In this document: piece after piece, positions 9,441 to 20,885 of the stretch
Layout: every line of letters begins with the position of its first letter
Position numbering within the stretch: position 1 is the first letter of the stretch
Assembly: GCA_963556695.1 (NCBI GenBank)
Contig: CAUWAG010000020.1
Span: 1,364,001 to 1,428,000, forward strand
Source: Anthostomella pinea
Taxonomy: Eukaryota > Ascomycota > Sordariomycetes > Xylariales > Xylariaceae
Direction: 5' to 3'
Length of the DNA stretch: 64,000 bases
Program-made: the position numbers and the translations under genes
The notes under the pieces: generated by a model
Told to the model about the DNA's origin: nothing
The model's input: only the letters and a program-made list of their open reading frames with translations
Databases searched by the model: none

Positions 9441-11117
9441 ATGGCACTGCCTAACACCCAAGATGAGGGTCCTGCGGATCTAGAGAACACAGCCGACACA
9501 GAAGTCAGACCGCCAGCACCACCGCCGTTCTCCGCCAAGCCACCCCGTCTCCTCATCATCGGGGCAGGGTCGCGAGGCCGAGTATACGGGCGGTGCACGA
9601 TCCAATCCAGCAACGGCGTGGTGGCCGCAGTCGTCGAGCCCGACGACTACAAGCGCGAAGAGTTCGGGCGGAACTTCATCTGGGGCGACAAGGCGGCCCC
9701 GGACGGCTCGCACTTCACTGACTGGCGCGACTTCATAACCTGGGAGCTGGGGCGGCGTGAGCGGGAAAAGGCCGGCGAGGTCGTCCCCGAAGGCGTGGAT
9801 GCCGCTTTCATTTGCGTGCGGGATGAGATGCATCACGATGTTCTCATGGCCCTCGCGCCGCTGGATCTCCATGTCATGTGCGAGAAGCCGCTGGCGACGA
9901 CGTTGGATGACTGCGTCGACATGTACCGCGCGATGGCGCCGCATCAGATGGACAGGGTCTTCTCCATCGGACATGTCATGCGGTATTCACCACACAACAT
10001 GATGCTGCGGAAGCTCCTGCTGGAGGACAAGGCGATTGGCGACATATTGAGTGTCATGCACACGGAGCCGGTTGGCTTCTGGCATTTTTCGCATAGCTAC
10101 GTCCGGGGCAATTGGCGGAAGAAGTCCACGACGGCTCCGTCCCTACTGACCAAGAGCTGTCACGACATCGACATTATTCTGTGGCTGCTATGCTCTCCGC
10201 CGCCCGGATCGGACGAGCCGCCACACCTTCCGACCTCGATATCATCGGCCGGCTCCCTCCAATTCTTCAAAAAGAGCAGGAAACCGAAAGCAGCAGGCAG
10301 CGCGACCAATTGCTTGAGCTGTGCCGCCGAGAAAGACTGTCTGTACTCGTCCAAGAAGATTTACATAAGCCCGAAGCATCAGGGCATTGAGACCGGGAAC
10401 ATCCGGTGGCCTGTCAGTGTCGTCCTGCCGGACATCGAGAGCTTCGGAGGCGATCACGCAAAGGTGGTGGCGGCCCTCTTGCCAAAACTGGCTGAAGACT
10501 ACGATGAGTCGACATTGCAGGAGGTCATCGACAGCAGGAATTGGTGGGGGCGATGCGTCTTCGAATCGGACAACGACGTATGCGACGAGCAGGTCGTCAC
10601 GATGACCTGGGACGAGGACCCGCTGCCGGCGTCGAGCGCAGCGTCCAGCGACTCGGTCGGGGGTCGGGGATCCAAGCAAGCGACCTTCCACATGATCGCG
10701 CAGACCAAGAAGCAGTGCCACCGCTACTCTTACATTTACGGCACCGAGGGCGAGGTGTACGCCGACTCCAAGACCATCACGGTCGAGGACTTTCGGACCG
10801 GCGCGACCACGGCGTACAAACCAAAACTCGAGAGCCTCGGCCACGGCGGCGGCGACCACGGCCTGACGCGGCAGTTCGTGCTCGCGGTCGACAAGGTCAA
10901 GAACCACAGCTGGGCGGCGGCCAGGGCCCAGCGCGAGTACATCGGCTGCAGCCTGGAGGAGATCATCCGCAGCCACGTCATGGTGTTCGCCGCGGAGGAG
11001 GCGCGGATAGCCCAGAGGACGGTCGTGTGGAAGGATTGGTGGGATGAGCACGTAGGGTCGGATATGTTAGATGGTCAGCAGAAGTCTGACAAGGTGGCGC
11101 AACATATACAGGGATAG
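9441..11117 (+). CDS. Gfo/Idh/MocA-family oxidoreductase
   Basis: Single-exon gene of 558 codons. The family are NAD(P)-dependent dehydrogenases acting on sugars, inositols or similar polyols; the substrate is unknown here. The N-terminal Rossmann motif is IIGAGSRGRVYG. The family EKP motif appears in MCEKPLATTLDDC, followed by the GHVMRYSPHN and KSCHDIDIILWLL segments that line the active site. A Cys-rich insert CLSCAAEKDCLYSSKKIY follows. The C terminus carries the GGGDHGL segment common in this fungal group. ATG 9441 (MALPNTQDEG) is the first ATG, although the frame is open upstream to 9375. The last codons end 50 bp from the LINE insertion, so the LINE lies in its 3' flank. Confidence 0.9.
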   Translation: MALPNTQDEGPADLENTADTEVRPPAPPPFSAKPPRLLIIGAGSRGRVYGRCTIQSSNGVVAAVVEPDDYKREEFGRNFIWGDKAAPDGSHFTDWRDFITWELGRREREKAGEVVPEGVDAAFICVRDEMHHDVLMALAPLDLHVMCEKPLATTLDDCVDMYRAMAPHQMDRVFSIGHVMRYSPHNMMLRKLLLEDKAIGDILSVMHTEPVGFWHFSHSYVRGNWRKKSTTAPSLLTKSCHDIDIILWLLCSPPPGSDEPPHLPTSISSAGSLQFFKKSRKPKAAGSATNCLSCAAEKDCLYSSKKIYISPKHQGIETGNIRWPVSVVLPDIESFGGDHAKVVAALLPKLAEDYDESTLQEVIDSRNWWGRCVFESDNDVCDEQVVTMTWDEDPLPASSAASSDSVGGRGSKQATFHMIAQTKKQCHRYSYIYGTEGEVYADSKTITVEDFRTGATTAYKPKLESLGHGGGDHGLTRQFVLAVDKVKNHSWAAARAQREYIGCSLEEIIRSHVMVFAAEEARIAQRTVVWKDWWDEHVGSDMLDGQQKSDKVAQHIQG

Positions 11118-11151
11118 ATCAGCGATCCGATGTCCTTTCCGCAAGGCATCC

Positions 11152-11167
11152 TGAGCATGCGTACGGT
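11152..11167. repeat. LINE target-site duplication, left
   Basis: TGAGCATGCGTACGGT, repeated exactly at 16766-16781. Confidence 0.95.
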
Positions 11168-11799
11168 TTGTTTGTTTGTTTGTTTTGTATTTAACGTGGG
11201 GGGTAGCTCCTCAGTAGTGCAAACCACGCCTCCCAGAGCCTCTGCATCGCAGGGTTATGGAGGTCTCAAGATAATAAGTACAGTCAGTCCCGCTCACGGG
11301 CCCATCCCCGTTGTTGCGGCGGTATGACCTTGGGGTCATCCATCTGGTCCTTTAAGAAAAGCTATCTATCAGGGACAGATTGTTGAAAAGAACTTGCTCT
11401 TCTCCACGAATTTTGCTCATTCTGTGCTCCTCTTCCCTAAGTATTATAAACAAACTGTCCTAGGCGAGTACCTAGGCAGTAGCCGATTTTTCCCCAGCCT
11501 CTTACAAAAGAAAATATATTGTGGTGTTTTCTTCTCACCATAACTGCAATGGTTATTCGAGTCTGTATGCCCAAAGCGTTCATGGTATCTGGCAAAGTCG
11601 CCATATCCAGATCTGGCCGCTAGAAGTCTGTGTAAAGTACTCCTCTTAAAAGATATCAGGTCTCTTTTAATTACTGCGTGTGAGTATATTTCTTGATACC
11701 TAGATTCTGATTGGTCTTTCTACCATTGGTTGAACTCCTTTCTGCCCTTTCTTTTGAGATCTCTCTTGACCCAAGAAATTATAGGAAGGTTTGTTGTGT

Positions 11800-14700
11800 C
11801 TGTTTTAGTATAGCACCCTCTTTTGCTAGTGTGTTGGCAGCTTCGTTGCTATCAATATATCTGTGTCTAGGAATCCACTTGACGGTCACTCCAAGAGTGT
11901 GTGCTGTGGCAAGTTCTTGAAATCATAGAAAAATGTTCTGTGATGTCTCAGGTGGAGTCCCATTGAGCCCATCTACCACTGACATGTTGTGCAGGCAGAC
12001 ATATAGCTGTTTTCTGTGTCCAATTGCCCTGGCTGCTGCAAGACCTTGGAGAGCACCATAGACTTCAGCATCTACTACTTCTGCTTGCAGAAGTCTACCC
12101 TTTTCCCGGTATACTTCTTGAGTAGTGTTGTCTTTCCTGATGGTGTAACCCTATCCAGTGCGGGTTGTACCTTGGTCAACCAATTATGATCCATCTGAGT
12201 AGATGACAAGGTCAGTGTTCACATTTCTCTCTTATAACCATTGCTTAAAGAGCTCTATTTTTTTGTCTTTGTCTTTACGGACTGGGGGCTTCTTCCATGA
12301 TGGCTGGTAAGTGTTGGTCTCTGGAAGTCAGGGACTAGCTGGAAGCTCCTTTGTAGCCTTGTTGGATCCTTGCGGGCTTGTATTTGGAGCCTGCCAACAA
12401 GAGGGTGTCTCTGGTCTATTCGTCCTAGTCGGAGGCCGTGACGTCGTCGTATTGACTCTGCAAGAACTCCAGCTGGGGGAATCTGCGATTCAAAATGTGG
12501 GATATGCCCAGGGTGTGTTTTCCAGACTGGCAAGATAGCCCTGATCGCCGTTCGTAGTACAGCATCTATTGTCCCAAGAAGCCCCTTAATGCGACATGCT
12601 GATGTCTCACCTGAGCTCCTGATTTTCTCGATTCCTGGGTACCAGGTCTCCAGGCCGTGTGTAAGAATAGGAATAACACAAGCTTTCACAGCCCTCCTGG
12701 TTGATTTTACTGGGAGTCCCTTGACTGTGTTGCATAGTCCTCGAAGGTGATTTGCTACCCTACTAGCTTTCTTGGCCCAGTGAGAAACATGAACTTTGAA
12801 GTTTAGTTTTCTATCCAAAAGGACACCTAGCCATCGCGTAGAATACTTAGCTATTTTGTTCATTGTCCCGTGGCGGACTGGAGGGTTATCTGAGTTCTTT
12901 TTCTGCAAGAAATGCATGATCTCGGTTTTGTCGGGGTCAAACTCAATAGCATTATTGTGTCCCTATTGATTAAGCAAATGAAGGTTTTTAGAAGCCTCTG
13001 TAGCTATTTCCTTAAGGTTCTTTCCAATACAGAGAGTTGCTAGGTCGTCTGCATATCCAAAGCGTCTTCTTTTCATGCCAAGTTGGGCACAGATTGGCTC
13101 GGTATACAGCATGTAAAGGATTGGAAAGGCTGGTGAACCTTGTGGTAGCCCATAAGTGAGAGCTTTTATATCGGTCATAATACCTTCAAACCGAACTCTT
13201 GCGGACCGCTCGGACATGAATGACTGGACCCATCTTATAAGAAAGCCTGGCCAGCCCTGTTCTCTCATGCGAACCACCAGCCGTCCCTTTAGGGCAGCAT
13301 CAAAGACCCCTTTCACATCTGACGTGACTACTGTTGTAACGAGGCCTTGGTCAAGGGCCTGCTCAATACCATGTATGAGTGCAGTTATCAGGTCAGTGAC
13401 AGAGCGCTTTGGTAGAGCTCCAAAATGTTGTAGAGCTAGAATTCTAAGTTTGACAACAAACCAGGTAATTCTTTTCGTGATGAGTTGTTCTAAGCCTTTG
13501 CCAAGACATGACAGTAGCGATATTGGTCTGTAGGCCCTGGGATTGGAGTAGTCTTTCTTTCCTGGTTTTGAGATCATCACCACCTCAGCTGCTTTGAATG
13601 GTTTAGGGTGGTGTCCAATCTGTAGGCAGGTCTGGAAAAGGGCTCTGATATGTTCACCAATGACTGGCCAGCAAGCTTTCAGAATCCGTACTGTGAGGGT
13701 GTCTACTCCCGGGGAGTTGCTCTTGGTTCCTAGAGTGCATCCTTCAGCCTCTTCCAGTCCGACATGGTATTCAAGGGGGATGTATGGCTTAGGTTGTATG
13801 ATCTGAGCAGACCAGGGGTCGATGATATCGTTATCTGAGGTACTTCGTTCAAGCGTGGCTGAGCGTAGTGCATTTGCTTTGCTCTCTTGTGATTCGAATA
13901 TTTGGTCTCCTATGATGATTGGAGGGAAACGCAGTCCTGCTGATAACTTGTGCCAAGAGACGATTCTGTATAGGTCCTTTGGCTCAGTTGCTGAATTGAT
14001 TAGAGTCTGCCAGTACTCTTTCTTAACTTTGCGAACCACGCGACGAAATTCTTGTCGGGCTGAATTCCGCCCTTCTTGACTTGTAGTCTGTTTGGAAAGG
14101 ACTCTGTATGTCTGAACAGCTGATTTGCAGTCATCATTCCACCAAGCAGTGGGCCTAGATTGTCGGGGCTTCTTGCCCACTGTCCTGATACAGCCTTGGA
14201 TCATGTTGATCAAGCTCTGTGTAAATGCATCCACCTGGCCAGGGGATACACCCAGCCGGGGGAGTTCATGGATCCTGGTTTGGACATTATCTGCCAGCTT
14301 TTGTAGTTTGTCATCCGGTACTATCCAGTAATTGGCCTTAGAGACTCGGTCTATATCTCCCTGAATTGGAATGACTATTCGTAATGTCTCATGATCTGAG
14401 GTGCACTGAAGTGCATCATTGATTGAGGCTTCAGCCATGGGGACATCTGAGAACACCAGATCTAGTACATTTCTGTCATCATGTGTTGGAATATCTGGTT
14501 CAGAAATCAGATCCAGTCCATGATCTGCCATAGTCTGTGCAAGTATAACACCACCATGATATCCTGGATTGCTTGAGTCCCAGGATGTGTCGTTAGCATT
14601 GAAATCTCTAGCTATAATGCAGCCAAAAGGTGGAGTCCATACTTCCAGAATATCATCCACTTCCTGTGAGTTGTCACATGGCCGGTAGACACTGGCAAAT

Positions 14701-15056
14701 GTAATGCCTTGTACCTTGACCCAGGTGATGTCTCATATAATATAGGGCCGAAGTTGATCCGCTTAAAGGTGTTTTCTCACATAGATGAGAGATCTGGGCC
14801 GTGTACTGTCGCTGTCCCAGGAATCCACTGGGGAGTATATATTATAATTGGGATGTGTCTTTACTCCCATTCTCTTGCCTGGTGGTATGCCAACCCAGGG
14901 CTCTTGCATCAGGATGATGTCTGCTTGTTCTCCTTTGTAGTCAGCCAGGTTGATGACTAACTCTGTAAGGCCTGCACTCTTTTGTCCTCTTGCTGTGTTC
15001 ACAGAATGGATGACTAGATGCCCACGTCGATGTGTTTTATTTGGTGTACCTAACAT
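11800..15056 (-). pseudogene. LINE ORF2 (endonuclease, reverse transcriptase, RNase H)
   Basis: It starts with ATG 15056, whose ATG overlaps the ORF1 stop (ATGTTAG). The endonuclease section includes ILMQEPWVG near 14900 and the block around FNANDTSWDSSNPG. The reverse transcriptase (about 12960-13900) has the catalytic FGYADDLATL. A linker follows, then RNase H at about 11850-12250 with IYSDGS, DAEVYGALQGL and SVVDGLNG. All parts are in one frame, interrupted by nonsense codons around 14760, 14718, 12960, 12215 and several nearer the 3' end. This is decay by point mutation rather than by deletion. Confidence 0.85.
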
Positions 15057-16627
15057 TGACTGACAACAATGGTATTGGCATCTCTGGGATGAGTTGTATC
15101 TGTTGTGTCGATTTGCATTGTGATGTCTTTGTTATTATTGCTGGGTGTTGGCCCAGCTTGGTTTCTGACTGCTTCATTGAGGGCCTTGGATCTGGCTCTT
15201 TCTCCGGCTAGCCTTATTTCTTGGATTTGTTCCCATGTGTGCTTATGGATGGTACCTTTCACAACCTTGGGGCGAGCAGGGCATTTATTAAAGTCGGCAG
15301 CATAAGGTCCTTTGCAGTTGACACATTTTGGGATTGGTTTTTCGCACTCTCCCTGGTGTACTGTGTTGGCGCAGTGTGCACATACTTGCTTTTTGCATCG
15401 GTAATTTCTACCATGGTATCTGAAGCAGCTTGCACACTGATGAACCTTGGGGGTGTATTGAATATGCCTTGAGGTCATTGAGTGGGCAAAAAGCATGAAT
15501 GGTTTCTTTACTGCACTGGGCAGAGAGATTATCCACATGGTTTCTGGATCAGAATCAATCGTGTTCTTTGAGAGTATGCACCTCAAAGGTCTGTTGCCTG
15601 TTTGAGCTTCAACTTCATCAGTAACAGCAGTGTCGGTAATATCGATTGTGAACCCTTCTGCACTGATGACCTTTCTTGGGCATCCATCGACCTTGTAATG
15701 GTGCCAGACTGTGTGGGTCTCAATCTTTTGTGCCTTGAGAATATCGGCAATTTCTTCTTGGGAAGCCAGAAGCTTAGCCTGAGTTGGCTTGTCCCTTAGG
15801 TGTAAGGTAAAACCAGAAGGACAACGTGTCACTTCTCTAAGCTCCTAAGGGTGGAGCTTAAGTCTTCTATTTAGTGTAGACTTGATTCCATAAGGCTCAA
15901 GGTGGCTATTATCCATGCGGACAAAGACCCGGAGATCATCCTGCTTCCTCTTCAATTGGTTGATAGTGATGAGGGCACTAGGCTGTGTTTTTTTCATGGT
16001 AGTATTGACTGTCCATGGATGCTGTCGTTGGCCAGAGGAGACAGCTTGGGCGAAGGTCATGGTGGGCTTCCTTATTTCTATCCCCCCAGAAGTGGCCTTT
16101 CTTGTGGACAGATCTCGGGTTTCCAGCCACTCATTCAGACATTTGGTGAAGAAAGCGCTGAACTCCTTGGCATGAGAATATAATTCGGTTCCAGCTTTCT
16201 CAAGTGTCTTATCGACTGCTGCAGCACACTCCTGAAACATTGTTATCCTGGCTTCATAGAGATGCTTGTCTTTAGCCAGTATTTTGGCAACTTGGTCCTG
16301 GCACTCTGAAGAGGAGATTTTGTTCCTTGTTTCACCTCCAATGACTTGGTCTGTAAGGATTTCGCTTGACTGAGGTGATTCCATATTAATGGTGCTGCTA
16401 TTATTGATATTTCGGGATTTTCCTTTCAGAGGGGAAACAGTGGTGAAGTCAGCCTCAGAGACCTGTGACGGGCTGCTGTTGATGTCGTTAAGCAGTGCCT
16501 GGCGGAGCCTGCTTGGGGTTGCTGGGTCATGTGTTCTTTTAGGGACTAGGGATTTGAACACGCCGCCAATAGTCGTCTTTGGGACGGCCACTGGTGTGTT
16601 TGGGGGCCTGCCGTGGAAGGGTGCCAT
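15050..16627 (-). pseudogene. LINE ORF1 (nucleic-acid-binding protein)
   Basis: The first ATG gives MAPFHGRPPNTPV at 16627. One frame runs to the stop at 15050-15052, with a single internal TAG at 15845-15847; LINE copy 2 has CAA at that codon, so the ancestral codon was probably CAG. The C-terminal half holds three zinc knuckles: CASCFRYHGRNYRC, CAHCANTVHQGEC and CVNCKGPYAADFNKC. ORF1 proteins coat the LINE RNA and act as chaperones during retrotransposition. Confidence 0.85.
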
Positions 16628-16765
16628 CCAGCTTGTGAGAAAAATTTTCTGTGCCTTGGCAAGGATAGTCAGGTACTGAAACAAATGTCTGTTTTAGTGC
16701 AGATATAGAGGTTGCGCCCTAACAGCGGGGCGCCAAGAAAAATAGTTGTTTTTGGTAAGAGTGTG

Positions 16766-16781
16766 TGAGCATGCGTACGGT
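16766..16781. repeat. LINE target-site duplication, right
   Basis: Exact copy of 11152-11167. Confidence 0.95.
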
Positions 16782-17146
16782 ATTGCCTAGCGTGGCCCAT
16801 CAGATGGATGCCTAATTAATATGGCGGCAGTGAGGCGAATATCACGTTGGAGGACGATCACCCCTTAAGCACCAGCAGGGCTCGACAAGTGCGAATTTGC
16901 AACCGGCTACAGAACTAATGGATCTCGCTATGTGTACAAAGCATCCGATTGCGGTAGCACCCGCTGCAAATACTCTTCAACCTATGCCACCGCAATGTAA
17001 GTTTAATAGAAGTCCAGAACTGATAGATTATTTCCAACTTATGCGCAGAACCATTGAGTACAATTAGGACAGTGCAACGGACTTTGGACGGGGAAGAGGG
17101 TACACTTCATTATTTAGATAGCTGCTTACTACAGATAGTCAATTTA
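16782..17146. other. Intergenic, no gene recognised
   Basis: Before the LINE inserted, this was continuous with the 3' flank of the gene at 9441. No coding frame or repeat stands out. Confidence 0.4.
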
Positions 17147-17320
17147 TTAAGCCCGATTCATCAAGAATGTATCTATCTTCTTAAGCGCATCAAGGTCATT
17201 CTTCGGAATTGCATGTTTTGAATTACCCATTGTCCAACCATGAGTCCCTGCCTTGACGCCGAGTTCTTCTCCCTCCCGCTTACATGAGTCAAAGTCGATG
17301 ATGATATACCGCAGCGTATG
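17147..17320 (-). pseudogene. C-terminal scrap of a fungal kinase-like protein
   Basis: In the frame that ends at the TAA 17147-17149 the minus strand reads TLRYIIIDFDSCKREGEELG, then VKAGTHGWTMGN and IPKNDLDALKKIDTFL. This recalls the C-terminal end of fungal kinase-like proteins, in which an IDFDSC..GE.LG block and a G(T/W)xGW block precede a short helix. That family match is from memory and moderate. The upstream frame is stopped by TAG right before it, and it overlaps, in another frame, the end of the DUF6594 remnant. Confidence 0.5.
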
Positions 17321-18142
17321 CTGCTGTAGCGCCTAGAAGATTCTCGGGCTCTGCTTGGGAGAAAATTGCAATGCACACTGCAAAGAGAAAGATCGATATC
17401 GAGATAACTGATAGCGTCTTCGGTGTTGCATTGCCAACGATCAGTATAAGCATCGGCACCACGATGATCAGTCCGCCGAGGATAGCGAAGACGAAGCGCT
17501 TAACGGCCATGCGAGCCTTCTCTCTGCGCACTTCACTCGCAACACTCCGAGCCCTGTCTGTGCCCAGACTCTGCCCGATTGCGGTGCTGTGCTGCATCAG
17601 TTTAGGGTCGAACAGACCAAGAAGGTCAGAGTCGTAAAATAGACTGCGGTGCGAGTCGCCAACTTTCAGCCCGTGTTCAGACATAAGTGCTCCTTGGAGT
17701 CTGGATCCTTTGCCATCATCAAGACGAGATGCTGCTATGTCTTTCACGAAGTGTGTGTTCCACCGGTTGGCATGGATAAACTCAAAGTCCCTGAGAGCTT
17801 GTGCTGTTCAGATATTTAGTGATGTCTTCGATTGCAAGCTTCAACGGGATTCAAACTGGCTCTTACTATACTGGTGTAGAGTGTCACGCGTGCTGCCCAA
17901 CTGCTCGTCCGTTACATTCTCCTTCTCGATCTTCTGGATGTTTTCGGTCAATTTGCGCTGAAGGTGATGAAGTGTAACTGCATACAACGGTCTGAAGTCG
18001 ATAACTGTCACTCCGCAGAGACCCAATGCTTGGTCGACCCTCGAATCAAACTTGTTATTCTTTCATGGTACGGGAGCAAGGCGAGACCATCTAAAAGGCT
18101 GTCCCGTTCGGCAGCCACCTTCTCCTTTTGGTCCGGCTCCAT
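17289..18142 (-). pseudogene. DUF6594-like membrane protein, broken
   Basis: DUF6594 proteins are fungal proteins of unknown function with a helical N-terminal region and C-terminal membrane helices. Here an RPLYAVTLHHLQRKLTENIQ-type helix (about 17890-17990) matches the family's FRxLxxRNLLYLQxEL region. A 60-80-bp GT-AG intron (near 17800-17870) would join it to ALRDFEFIHANRW. The C-terminal part has two hydrophobic helices (FVFAILGGLIIVVPMLILIV and TLSVISISIFLFAVCIAIF), then the family's end motif LLGATAAYAAV. After that motif the frame diverges and stops. Upstream, ATG 18142 (MEPDQKEKVAAERDSLLDGL) opens a frame that does not connect without a frame change. I call it a truncated, shifted gene. 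Confidence 0.65.
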
Positions 18143-19006
18143 GGGTGAAAGGAAAAGACTATCGAGAGGATTCCCGTACCAGTTTGAAGATATGATACCG
18201 GCGAGAATCCAACAAAGAACACCGACTTCTGGTTATTCTTGGCTTACAAGAGCTGCGATGTGCTGTTATGATTTCGAAATATAAGGTCGTGCTTCATTAC
18301 TAGTAAAAGCGTATGTATGAAAGCACGCGCTCTAGTAAAGGGTATAAGGAGAACTCGAATCCAAGAGTGCCTAACATGCAACATTGTACGATCTGCAAGC
18401 ACAGCCTGCTAGCACAAGCCTGAGACACAAGGGTGTAGGCTGGTCGATATTTGCCGTGCCGTCGCGTCCACGCCCTCGAGTAAGCCTCGACCTGCCTGCA
18501 TTTACCCCTCCCCATGTGCCAATCATGTCTCAGTCTTCCAACACAAGCCGGGCGTTGGGTGGCGAGGTGCATGCATAATGCAAATTTCGATGTCTGGTGA
18601 CAAGATCATTGTTTCGGCACTGTCTGATCATTGGGTACAACACGATTCTACTTATCAATTTCTTCGACCTCCTTCATTGGGATCGGCTGACAGCTTTCGG
18701 TGAGCCACGAAGTCAGCTCCCCCGACTACTCAGTCAGCCAACTCCGTCTTGGCGTTTTGAGCCTCTAGTCCTCCTCTACAGACTCGTCTATTCAGTGCGC
18801 AGGACTGTCCGAGCTCAAGTATAAAATCGAGATGCTTTTCTATCCCTGTGTTCAATCAATCGTCTCCCTCTCGGCCCATCTCTATCCCTCCATTTGAGCG
18901 CAACCTGTTTCTGTTGTAGTTTTTCGATTAAATCCAGACTGGCATTGGGCTATGTTCTAACCAACGAGTTCCACAGCCCTCCCGCCCTCGCAGCGACAAC
19001 TCAACG
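18143..19006. other. Intergenic, 5' flank of kinase gene
   Basis: No gene recognised. It contains the TATA element at 18820-18826 and a pyrimidine-rich leader before the kinase start. Confidence 0.5.
18820..18826 (+). promoter_or_regulatory. Candidate TATA box of the kinase gene
   Basis: TATAAAA, 181 bp upstream of ATG 19007, followed by C/T-rich sequence as in fungal leaders. Confidence 0.5.
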
Positions 19007-20885
19007 ATGAGTGCGACACTATACCCGCGAATCGCGACGCTCAGAGATGCTGTCAAGTCACACTTTGTGCCTGAGAGAGGAGACAAAAAGTTCCTGCCCG
19101 ATCACTTGATAGGGCAGTTAGTCACTCGAGATGCGGTCAAGTCGGCTTTGGAAGATGCGGATTTGGAAGAGACCGCAGTCGAGGACCTGGTGGAGTATGT
19201 TCTCAATCATGCCCGACGGCTGTTCCTGATCCTAGTCTTGATGACTACCAGAAGGGATGAAAAGGTCTCCCTGCTTCAGCACTTGAAGCAGAATGGGATC
19301 AAGGACAAGTACTTGCCACTTCGAATAGACTTCGACAAGGACGAAGGACACTGGTATGGAGTTTCGATGGAAAAGACAGAGCCAGAGACAGAGCCAGAGA
19401 CAGAGCCAAGCCGAAGAAAATTCTTGGCCAAGGAACTCTGGGAAGACAACGACGGCCATTGCTTCAATCCTTACCAATGGAATCTTACCGCTCCGGTGTT
19501 CGGACCCAAGTTCCGTTATGAGTTTCACCCGGACCGGACACTCCCATATCTACTTGTCCCAGAGAAGCCGGCCAGCAGCGGTTTCTTTGGTGAGGTCTCA
19601 AGGTTTGAGATTCACCCGGAACACATTCCATCTTTGAAAGCAGTAAGTGACCCTCCCCTTGCGCGTGCACGTATTATGTGAGTAACCAGACGCCTCACAG
19701 GATTCTGACAGCTTGAGTCCCATACATGGTGGGAGAGGGATAGCAGTTGCCATCAAAAAAGCCAAGCATGATGATGAACTAGCTGACTTCTTCGACAAGG
19801 AGGCGGATACGCTGAAAGTCACACGGGAGTTCAGAACCTCGCAACATCTCGTTCAGACAGTCGCTGCCTTCCGGCAGGGTAATGACCGATGTATCATCTT
19901 CCCTTGGGCCGACGGCGGGAACCTATTCAATTACTGGGTGACTAGCGAGAGGGATCGCTGCGACAAGGAGTGCATGCAATGGATCATTGGCCAATTTACC
20001 GGCCTTTGCGGTGTCGTGAGATTGCTGCACTCGAAGAACGGCCGACACGGAGACTTGAAGCCCGAAAACATTCTCTGGCTTAAGGATAAGGCCCTCCTTC
20101 AGATTGCTGACCTAGGTCTTACGACGTTCCACGAGGAAGATGCGAACACAAAGAAACGAAATTGGAAAGGCATGGGGACCGTGACCCCGTCAGGAACCCA
20201 ACGATACGAACCACCAGAGATGGATGGGGACCGAGGCATGGGAACATCCCGCTCGAGGCAGTACGATATCTGGTCCATGGGATGCATCATACTCGAGTTG
20301 CTTGTCTGGCTTATGTATGGCATTGATGGTGTGAACACGTTCAGAGATCATACCTTCCATTTCTGGATTTGGACGCAGACAGGGGATGGAGGAAGAAAGT
20401 ACTACCTCAACCCTTACGTGGAATCCTGCATGGATATCATGAATAATCACCTGCAAGAAGAGTCGGCGCATAAGGATCTTCTGAACCTCGTGCGTAACCG
20501 GCTCCTTGTTGTCCCCGTGCACGAGGAACATGTGAGCTCGCCCGACCATCGAGAGATTGCCGAACAGCTTCACGCGGACATGGAAGAAATCCTGGAGAGT
20601 TGCAAATCTGACAGCCCCTATCTTCAAGTTGTTGATCGCAGCTTTCCTTCCTCCGAAATCGAGAAAAGCCAGCGTCAACCTGTCTACGAAAGTGGTGGGA
20701 ATCTAGCAGTGCCAGGCCCAGCGGGCCCAGGCTACACGCTCCAAGCCTCGCCGGACCCATCTACGATGCCTACCTCAGATGGTGATGATGTGCCTCGGGT
20801 TTTGGTGCGCGCTCCCACTGCCATCTCAGACAATCAGGAAGTAGGTGAAGTGGAAATCTTGAGCAGGCTCAATTTGCAGGACTAA
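19007..20885 (+). CDS. Protein kinase of the fungal STE/HET-neighbour type
   Basis: Exons 19007-19642 and 19701-20885 with a 58-bp GT-AG intron, giving 606 aa if it ends at TAA 20883-20885. An N-terminal region of about 210 residues without known domain (it includes an acidic ETEPETEP repeat near residue 125) precedes a kinase domain. Kinase features: VAIKK with Lys about 231, catalytic loop HGDLKPEN (His about 328; HGD instead of HRD), metal motif DLG (about 349; DLG instead of DFG), GTQRYEPPE as the activation-loop end and YDIWSMGCIILE in helix F. Catalytic residues are all kept, so it is probably active. Such kinases often stand beside HET or NLR genes in fungi. The stop codon lies in a branch-point-like CTAAT context, so the gene may continue into the HET gene (see finding at 20841-21118). 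Confidence 0.85.

Larger units (their letters stand above)
11168..16765 (-). mobile_element. Tad-type LINE (non-LTR retrotransposon), copy 1
   Basis: About 5.6 kb, transcribed right to left. The 5' end is at about 16754-16765 and the 3' end is a (CAAA)n tail at 11168-11185. It is bounded by a perfect 16-bp target duplication, so it is a complete insertion. Order in the transcript: ORF1 with three CCHC knuckles, then ORF2 with apurinic-type endonuclease, reverse transcriptase and RNase H. This arrangement, including the RNase H, matches the fungal Tad group. A few nonsense codons break the frames, so this copy is probably not autonomous, but decay is slight. It lies between the Gfo/Idh/MocA gene and the DUF6594 remnant. 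Confidence 0.93.

Noticed and set aside
13156..14331. Plus-strand open frames over the LINE
   Set aside because: They are mirror frames of the reverse transcriptase on the other strand and have no independent support.
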